In this document: in pieces, positions 14,702 through 19,007 of the stretch | Layout of the letters: each line of letters begins with the position of its first letter | How positions within the stretch are numbered: position 1 is the stretch's first letter | Source: Sulfurimonadaceae bacterium | GTDB lineage: Bacteria > Campylobacterota > Campylobacteria > Campylobacterales > Sulfurimonadaceae | Direction: 5' to 3' | Length of the DNA: 19,007 nucleotides | Assembly (NCBI GenBank): GCA_028685945.1 | Contig: JAQUCZ010000006.1 | Span: 1-19,007, forward strand | Position numbers and translations under genes: made by a program | Notes under the pieces: model-generated | The model's database searches: none | What the model was told of the DNA's origin: nothing | Seen by the model: only the letters and a program-made list of their open reading frames with translations

Positions 14702-16876
14702 ATGTCAAAAATAATTTGGTCAAAAATAGATGAAGCTCCGGCTCTTGCGACGTATTCGCTATTACCGATCGTAAATGCTTTTACAAAAGCAGCAGGTGTT
14801 GAAGTGGTTCTTAGTGATATTTCACTAGCAGGTAGAGTTTTGGCAAGCCAAGGTCTTGCAGAAGATGAACTTTCAAAATTAGGCGAAGTTGTATTGCAAG
14901 AAGATGCTAACATTATCAAGCTTCCAAACATCTCGGCTTCCGTAGGTCAGCTTAAAGATTGTATTGCAGAGCTTCAAGCGCAAGGGTACAATATCCCTAA
15001 CTATCCTGAAAATCCTACAACGGATGCGGAAAAAGAGATCCAAGCGAAATACAGCACATGTTTAGGTTCTGCGGTTAACCCTGTTTTACGTGAAGGGAAC
15101 TCAGACAGACGTGCTGCGGTAGCCGTTAAAAATTTCGCTAAGAAAAATCCTCATAAATTAAGAGCTTTTGCTCAAAACTCTAAAGCATATGTTGCACATA
15201 TGGAAGGAAAAGGGGATTTCTACGGAAACGAGAAATCGGTAACCGTTGCTAAAGATCAAAAAGTGACAATCGCTCTTAACGGGAAAGAGTTAAAAACTAT
15301 CAACGCCGTAGCCGATGAAGTTTTAGACGGTACGTTTATGTCTGTTAAAGCTTTAAGAGCGTTCTATAGAAAAACTATCGAAGATGCAAAAGCAAAAGGG
15401 CTTATCTGGTCTGTTCACTTAAAAGCGACTATGATGAAAATTTCCGATCCTATTATGTTCGGTCACGCTTTTGAAATTTTCTTTGAAGAGGTATTTACAA
15501 AATACGCTGCAGACTTTAAAGAGCTTGGCGTGAATCCAAACCTCGGTATGTCGGACTTAGAGAAAAAAATCAAAGGACATGCCAAAGAAGCAGAGATCAA
15601 AGCTGCTTTTAAAGCGGTTGTAGATGCAGATGCACCTAAAATTGCAATGGTAGACTCCGATAAAGGAACAACAAACTTTAACGCTCCAAACGACATCATT
15701 ATCGATGCTTCTATGCCGGTTGTAGTACGTGAGGGCGGTAAACAATGGGACAGAACGGGTGCGGCGCTAGAGACTGTTGCGGTTATTCCCGATTCAACGT
15801 ACGGTATGTTCCATGCGGAAATGGTAGCGGATTGTGTGAAACACGGTCAGTACGACGTAACGACTATGGGAACAATGCAAAATATCGGTCTTATGGCGCA
15901 AAAAGCAGAAGAATACGGCTCTCATCCGACGACATTCGAACTTGCAGAGGCCGGTACTGTAACCGTAACTGCAGAAGACGGTACGGTGATGATGAGTTTT
16001 GAGTGTGAAGCGGGTGATATTTGGCGTATGTCTCGTGTTAAAGATATTCCGATTAAAGACTGGGTTCGTTTAACGGTTGAGAGAACACGTATCGAGGGGA
16101 TCCCTGCGGTATTCTGGTTAGATGAAAAACGTGCTCACGATGCGGAACTTATCAAAAAAGTTAAAAAATATTTAGCAAACTTCGATACGACGGGACTTGA
16201 TATTCAGTTCATGAACGTAACGGATGCTACACGTTTTACAAATACGAGAATCAGACAAGGTCTTAACACTATCGCCGTTACGGGGAACGTTTTACGTGAC
16301 CACTTGACGGATATGTACCCGATCTTAGAACTTGGAACATCTGCAAAAATGCTTTCAATCGTTCCATTGCTTGCAGGTGGCGGTTTATACGAAACGGGTG
16401 CGGGCGGATCGGCTCCGAAACACGTTGAGCAATTCTTAAAAGAGGGTCACCTAAGATGGGACTCTTTAGGTGAGTTCTTGGCACTTGCAGAGTCTTTAAG
16501 ATTCTTGGGTCACAAACATTCGGATGCAAAAATTGCTGCCGTTACGGCTGCTCTTGACGTTGCAAACAACGCATATCTTGACAACTCAAAAGAGCCGGGT
16601 AGAAAAGCGGGTGAGCCTGATAATAAAGCGTCTCATTTCTATGTTGCTCAGTACTGGGCAAAAGCACTTGCAGAGGGTAGCAATGCGGAACTGGCTGCTA
16701 AGTTTGCTCCTGTTGCAAAAGCATTGATTGAAAACGAAGAAAAAATCATGGCTGAATTGCTTGCAGTGGAAGGAAAACCGCAAGATATCGGCGGATACTT
16801 CCATCCAAACGATGCAAAAGCAGAAGCGGCAATGAGACCGTCTGCGACGTTGAACAAAATTATAGATTCGATCTAA
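14702..16876 (+). CDS. icd: Monomeric NADP-dependent isocitrate dehydrogenase
   Basis: A 724-residue enzyme of the monomeric IDH family (usually ~740), unrelated in length to the ~415-residue dimeric type. It interconverts isocitrate and 2-oxoglutarate plus CO2 with NADP(H) in the cytoplasm. Family landmarks include the N-terminal SKIIWSKIDEAPALATYSLLPIV, YPENPTTDAEKEIQAKYS, GSAVNPVLREGNSDRRAA (substrate-binding Ser/Arg), LKATMMKISDPIMFG, MPVVVREGGKQWDRTG and a C-terminal KPGEPDNKASHFY-like segment. In autotrophic Campylobacterota this step can run in the carboxylating direction of the reductive TCA cycle. The start has GAGGA six bases upstream, and a strong terminator follows, separating it from mdh. 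Codon use is AT-richer than in the neighbouring envelope genes, as expected of a highly expressed gene. One CATGCCAA repeat (15578). Confidence 0.97.
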   Translation: MSKIIWSKIDEAPALATYSLLPIVNAFTKAAGVEVVLSDISLAGRVLASQGLAEDELSKLGEVVLQEDANIIKLPNISASVGQLKDCIAELQAQGYNIPNYPENPTTDAEKEIQAKYSTCLGSAVNPVLREGNSDRRAAVAVKNFAKKNPHKLRAFAQNSKAYVAHMEGKGDFYGNEKSVTVAKDQKVTIALNGKELKTINAVADEVLDGTFMSVKALRAFYRKTIEDAKAKGLIWSVHLKATMMKISDPIMFGHAFEIFFEEVFTKYAADFKELGVNPNLGMSDLEKKIKGHAKEAEIKAAFKAVVDADAPKIAMVDSDKGTTNFNAPNDIIIDASMPVVVREGGKQWDRTGAALETVAVIPDSTYGMFHAEMVADCVKHGQYDVTTMGTMQNIGLMAQKAEEYGSHPTTFELAEAGTVTVTAEDGTVMMSFECEAGDIWRMSRVKDIPIKDWVRLTVERTRIEGIPAVFWLDEKRAHDAELIKKVKKYLANFDTTGLDIQFMNVTDATRFTNTRIRQGLNTIAVTGNVLRDHLTDMYPILELGTSAKMLSIVPLLAGGGLYETGAGGSAPKHVEQFLKEGHLRWDSLGEFLALAESLRFLGHKHSDAKIAAVTAALDVANNAYLDNSKEPGRKAGEPDNKASHFYVAQYWAKALAEGSNAELAAKFAPVAKALIENEEKIMAELLAVEGKPQDIGGYFHPNDAKAEAAMRPSATLNKIIDSI

Positions 16877-16885
16877 ATTTTCTTT

Positions 16886-16922
16886 TCTCCTGCACTTTAC
16901 GTGTAGGAGAAACGCTTTTTTT
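16886..16922 (+). terminator. Intrinsic terminator of icd
   Basis: TCTCCTGCAC (16886-16895) pairs with GTGTAGGAGA (16901-16910) over 10 bp with one G-U pair, loop TTTAC, followed by AACGC and seven T residues (16916-16922). It begins 9 bp after the icd stop. Because of it, mdh and the fumarase gene most likely use a separate promoter. Confidence 0.85.
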
Positions 16923-16976
16923 CTGCAACTTTGCGGAGTTTTAGAGAAAAGGCGAGAGTCTTTAAAAAGTGTTTTA

Positions 16977-17020
16977 GTATACTTAGATACTTTGTGTTTG
17001 CACATACTGTTTAAGTATAC
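16977..17020 (+). promoter_or_regulatory. Inverted repeat GTATACTTA...TAAGTATAC and probable promoter upstream of mdh
   Basis: GTATACTTA (16977-16985) and its exact reverse complement TAAGTATAC (17012-17020) are 26 bp apart in the mdh upstream region. The left arm contains TATACT (16978-16983), a good -10 candidate giving a leader of roughly 65-70 nt. The arrangement suggests two binding half-sites around the transcription start, or a leader hairpin. Mdh itself starts at 17058 behind TAGGAG. Confidence 0.4.
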
Positions 17021-17057
17021 GAAGAAGAAACACGAGAAAATAATTTTAGGAGTGAAT

Positions 17058-18014
17058 ATGAATCAAGGAAAAAGAGTAGGAATTATAGGTGCCGGAAACG
17101 TTGGAGCTACCGTTGCATATTCTTTGGCGATGCTTGGATCATGTCATGAAATTATTCTTCGCGATAACAAATTGGACGTAGCCAAAGGCAAAGCCTTGGA
17201 TATGTCCCAAGCTGCATCTGCCGTGAGAAGTCACACGGTGGTTAGAGTAGCGGAAACTATGGAAGATTTACTCGATTGCGATGTCGTTGTCATTACGGCG
17301 GGCAGTCCGAGACTTCCGGGGATGAGTCGTGATGATTTATTAATGATAAATGCAAATATTACAAAAGACGTTATAAAAGGGGTTGCAAAATACTCCCCCA
17401 ACGCCATCGTCGTTATGGTTTCCAATCCGCTTGATGCGATGACCTACGTGGCACTCAAAGAGAGCGGTTTTGATAGAAGCCGCGTTCTTGGCATGGCGGG
17501 AATTTTGGACAGTTCGAGAATGGCAGCGTTTATCCAAGAGAAACTCGGATACGGAGGAGGGCAAATCCGTGCTTCGGTTATGGGCGGACACGGTGATGAC
17601 ATGGTGCCGCTTCCGCGCTATTCGACCGTTGCGGGCGTTCCTTTGACCGACCTTTTAAGCGAAAAAGAGATTGCAGAGATCGTCGAGAGAACAAAACACG
17701 GCGGAGCAGAGATCGTAGCGCATCTTAAAACGGGTTCTGCATACTACGCACCTGCAAAATCGACCGCCATTATGGTTGAGGCGATCTTAAAAGATACGAA
17801 ACAGATCCACCCGTGTGCGGTGTATCTTGACGGTGAGTACGGGTACGAAGACGTAGTTTCGGGTGTTCCCGTTATGATCGGTGCAAACGGAGCGGAAAAA
17901 ATCATCGAAGTTACACTCAACGATGCGGAAAAAGCGATGTTTAAAAACTCTTGTAATTCGGTACAACAACTAATTAATACGTTAAATAAAAATAAATTTT
18001 TTGAGGACAAATAA
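17058..18014 (+). CDS. mdh: Malate dehydrogenase (NAD-dependent, LDH-like family)
   Basis: 318 residues; interconverts malate and oxaloacetate. N-terminal Rossmann loop GAGNVGA (11-17); Asp36 at the end of the second strand (ILRDNK) indicates NAD preference. The substrate loop GSPRLPGMSRDDL carries Arg85 and Arg91, the MDH rather than lactate dehydrogenase pattern. VSNPLDAMTYV, GMAGILDSSR and the catalytic His178 (MGGHGDDMVPL) complete the active site. The start is ATG 17058 with AGGAG five bases upstream; in-frame codons further upstream (back to 16992) lie in the leader and lack conservation. Its stop overlaps the fumarase alpha start by one base (TAATG), so the two are an operon. The LGM at 17488-17495 is encoded by a TTGGCATG copy. 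Confidence 0.96.
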   Translation: MNQGKRVGIIGAGNVGATVAYSLAMLGSCHEIILRDNKLDVAKGKALDMSQAASAVRSHTVVRVAETMEDLLDCDVVVITAGSPRLPGMSRDDLLMINANITKDVIKGVAKYSPNAIVVMVSNPLDAMTYVALKESGFDRSRVLGMAGILDSSRMAAFIQEKLGYGGGQIRASVMGGHGDDMVPLPRYSTVAGVPLTDLLSEKEIAEIVERTKHGGAEIVAHLKTGSAYYAPAKSTAIMVEAILKDTKQIHPCAVYLDGEYGYEDVVSGVPVMIGANGAEKIIEVTLNDAEKAMFKNSCNSVQQLINTLNKNKFFEDK

Positions 18015-18865
18015 TGCGTGAAATAGCCTATGAAGAGATAGTAAAAGCGGTACGCGATATTATCGTGTATTCTGCTTGCAATCTTCCTGCCGACGCTCTT
18101 AAAGCGATGCAGGATGCGTACGAAAACGAAAAAAGCCCCGTGAGCCGCGAGGTACTTAAACAGCTTTTAGATAATGCGCAAATTGCCAGCAGCGAATCGC
18201 GTCCCCTTTGCCAAGATACGGGTTTAGCCGTATTTTTCGTAAAAGTGGGTGCGGACGTGCGCGTCGTAGGCGGACTTTTAAAAGATGCTATAAACGAAGG
18301 AACCGAAAAAGGGTATAAAGAGGGGTACTTAAGAGCTTCTACATGCCATCCGTTTTCCCGTGCGAACTTAAAAGATACGGTAGGGTACAACCTTCCTGCA
18401 ATTATCCATTTCGACATTGTCGAGGGTGATAAAATAGATATCGAATATGCGGCAAAAGGGGGAGGAAGCGAAAATGTTTCCCGCGCAAGAGTATTTGCAC
18501 CCGCTGCAGGGAAAGAGGGCGTAATCCAATTCGTAAAAGAGTGTATCTCCGATGCGGGTCCAAACCCTTGTCCACCGTTGACGGTAGGCGTAGGGATCGG
18601 CGGTACGTTTGAAAGAGCGGCAATCTCAAGCAAACATGCCTTGTTTAGAACTATCGGTTCGGTAAATGAGGATCCCGAGATGGCTGAGCTTGAGGAGACG
18701 ATTAAAACCGAGCTAAACAAACTCGGTATCGGAACGATGGGGATGGGCGGAACACAAACGGTTTTAGCTGTACATATCGAGGCAAATCCGTGCCATATCG
18801 CTTCGTTGCCTGTTTCGGTGAACGTACAGTGCCATAGTTCACGCCATACCCACATCACGCTTTAA
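18014..18865 (+). CDS. Class I fumarate hydratase, alpha subunit (FumA/TtdA N-terminal type)
   Basis: 283 residues, the length of a stand-alone alpha subunit of the two-subunit [4Fe-4S] fumarases; interconverts fumarate and malate. Cluster cysteines are Cys66 (PLCQDTG), Cys186 (NPCPP) and Cys273 (NVQCHSSRH). KGGGSENVSRARVF and GVGIGGTFERAAISSK are family motifs. The close relative L(+)-tartrate dehydratase alpha has the same architecture, but position directly after mdh favours fumarase. TGAGGA precedes the ATG, which overlaps the mdh stop. The beta subunit, normally next, is not encoded in the remaining 142 bases of the window. Confidence 0.93.
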   Translation: MREIAYEEIVKAVRDIIVYSACNLPADALKAMQDAYENEKSPVSREVLKQLLDNAQIASSESRPLCQDTGLAVFFVKVGADVRVVGGLLKDAINEGTEKGYKEGYLRASTCHPFSRANLKDTVGYNLPAIIHFDIVEGDKIDIEYAAKGGGSENVSRARVFAPAAGKEGVIQFVKECISDAGPNPCPPLTVGVGIGGTFERAAISSKHALFRTIGSVNEDPEMAELEETIKTELNKLGIGTMGMGGTQTVLAVHIEANPCHIASLPVSVNVQCHSSRHTHITL

Positions 18866-18874
18866 AGGAAAAAA

Positions 18875-18940
18875 ATGAGTAGGCCAGGAGTTGCCATTGG
18901 AGTGAATGTTTTAAACAAGGAATTAAATGCAAAAAGTTGA
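18875..18940 (+). CDS. Possible 21-codon ORF between fumarase alpha and the next gene
   Basis: An ATG five bases after AAAGGA (18864-18869) opens a short frame that begins MSRPGVAIGV and ends with TGA at 18940, inside the next gene by 14 bases. The ribosome binding site is good, and the overlap would permit translational coupling, so it could be a leader peptide. It could equally be a remnant of a longer gene or chance. I recognise no family. Confidence 0.3.
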   Translation: MSRPGVAIGVNVLNKELNAKS

Positions 18941-19007
18941 ATTGAAGATAGCACAAAAAGATTGGTTTTATATCATTATAATTGGTGCATTTTTTGGATT
19001 TTTTATC
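18927..19007 (+). CDS. Start of a membrane protein (3' truncated by the window)
   Basis: ATG 18927 follows AAGGA (18917-18921). The 27 visible residues begin with a charged MQKVELKIAQKDW and run into a strongly hydrophobic FYIIIIGAFFGFFI, typical of a first transmembrane helix. The frame is open to the window end. It is not the fumarase beta subunit, which is soluble. A transporter or a small membrane subunit is possible, but family cannot be named from this fragment. Confidence 0.6.
   Translation, partial: MQKVELKIAQKDWFYIIIIGAFFGFFI

Larger units (their letters stand above)
45..17495. repeat. Dispersed 8-bp repeat TTGGCATG / CATGCCAA, 17 exact copies
   Basis: Exact TTGGCATG on the plus strand begins at 1610, 2572, 6269, 6410, 9784, 10312, 10868, 11504, 12491, 12899 and 17488. 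The complement CATGCCAA begins at 45, 265, 1153, 8830, 11661 and 15578. One further single-mismatch copy is ATGGCATG at 4223 and another at 13205; CATGCCAT occurs at 3807, 7621 and 18342. GGCATG cores with two altered bases occur at 4977 (ACGGCATG), 14539 (AAGGCATG) and 18635 (complement). Read as TTGGCATG, the next base is T in 12 and G in 5, never A or C. The preceding base is C in 11, T in 4 and G in 2. All 17 exact copies lie inside coding sequence. About 0.5-0.6 would be expected by chance in both strands of a 19-kb sequence of this composition. Confidence 0.85.

Noticed and set aside
16992..17057. Earlier in-frame start for mdh
   Set aside because: The added residues are unconserved and lie in the inverted-repeat leader. 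AGGAG five bases before ATG 17058 fixes the start.
45..17495. Explaining TTGGCATG purely by codon usage of common dipeptides
   Set aside because: The 8-mer appears in three codon phases and both orientations, with non-random flanking bases. GGCATG cores are extended by TT in 17 of 25 cases, which codon preference alone does not predict.
18028..18858. Long open frame (276 codons) on the minus strand opposite fumarase alpha
   Set aside because: It is a codon-bias shadow: serine- and proline-rich, no recognisable family, and fully antisense to a highly conserved gene. The same holds for the minus-strand frames at 846-1457 and 1857-2681 opposite acnB.
1..19007. tRNA or rRNA genes, CRISPR arrays, insertion sequences, prophage or attachment sites
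   Set aside because: No regularly spaced direct repeats, transposase or integrase frames, or cloverleaf-like segments were seen by eye on either strand. No stretch over 300 bases lacks a gene; the longest gap is 3109-3355.

Overview
The window looks like a piece of a Campylobacterota chromosome, most plausibly a sulfur- or hydrogen-oxidising relative of Sulfurimonas, Sulfuricurvum or Sulfurovum. The basis is gene content. There is a type-B aconitase, a monomeric NADP isocitrate dehydrogenase next to malate dehydrogenase and a class I fumarase subunit, and a periplasmic multihaem cytochrome c. There is also a lolA / secA / LolC-type permease neighbourhood that I recall from Campylobacter and its relatives. 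Base composition is moderate (low to mid 40s % GC by eye) with strongly AT-rich intergenic regions. The genus cannot be fixed without a search.

Layout. Bases 1-440 hold the 3' end of an unrecognised gene with a DUF3820/ExoX-like tail. Then comes monocistronic acnB (556-3108), closed by a strong hairpin. After an AT-rich promoter region with several dyads there is a tetrahaem cytochrome c (3356-4120) with its own intrinsic terminator. A receiver-GGDEF-EAL protein with altered signature motifs (4311-6056) converges on lolA (minus strand, 6058-6576) with one base between the stops. lolA is divergent from secA (6748-9324). secA overlaps a LolC/E-family permease gene (9321-10523), which in turn converges on a large AsmA/YhdP-like gene (minus strand, 10528-13683). 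The AsmA gene is divergent from mltG (13619-14557), and their 5' ends appear to overlap on opposite strands. The last block is icd (14702-16876, with terminator), then mdh-fumarase alpha (17058-18865, one-base overlap), a possible 21-codon ORF, and the start of a membrane protein cut by the window edge.

How the genes work together. AcnB, Icd, Mdh and fumarase alpha interconvert citrate, isocitrate, 2-oxoglutarate, and oxaloacetate, malate, fumarate. In this phylum these steps are commonly run as part of the reductive TCA cycle, though the ATP-citrate lyase and 2-oxoglutarate synthase genes that would prove it are not in the window. LolA, SecA, the LolC-type permease, the AsmA-like protein and MltG form an envelope-biogenesis group: protein export, lipoprotein release and carriage, probable lipid transport, and peptidoglycan strand termination.

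The most striking signal is not a gene. The 8-mer TTGGCATG (or its complement CATGCCAA) occurs 17 times in 19 kb, against about 0.5-0.6 expected. It is on both strands, in three different codon phases and in unrelated genes, and it is nearly always followed by T and preceded by a pyrimidine. Its spacing of about one per 1.1 kb is close to that of the DNA uptake sequences of Neisseria and Haemophilus. A genome-wide, DNA-level function such as an uptake sequence, a Chi-like site or another chromosome-maintenance motif is the best candidate here for something undescribed.
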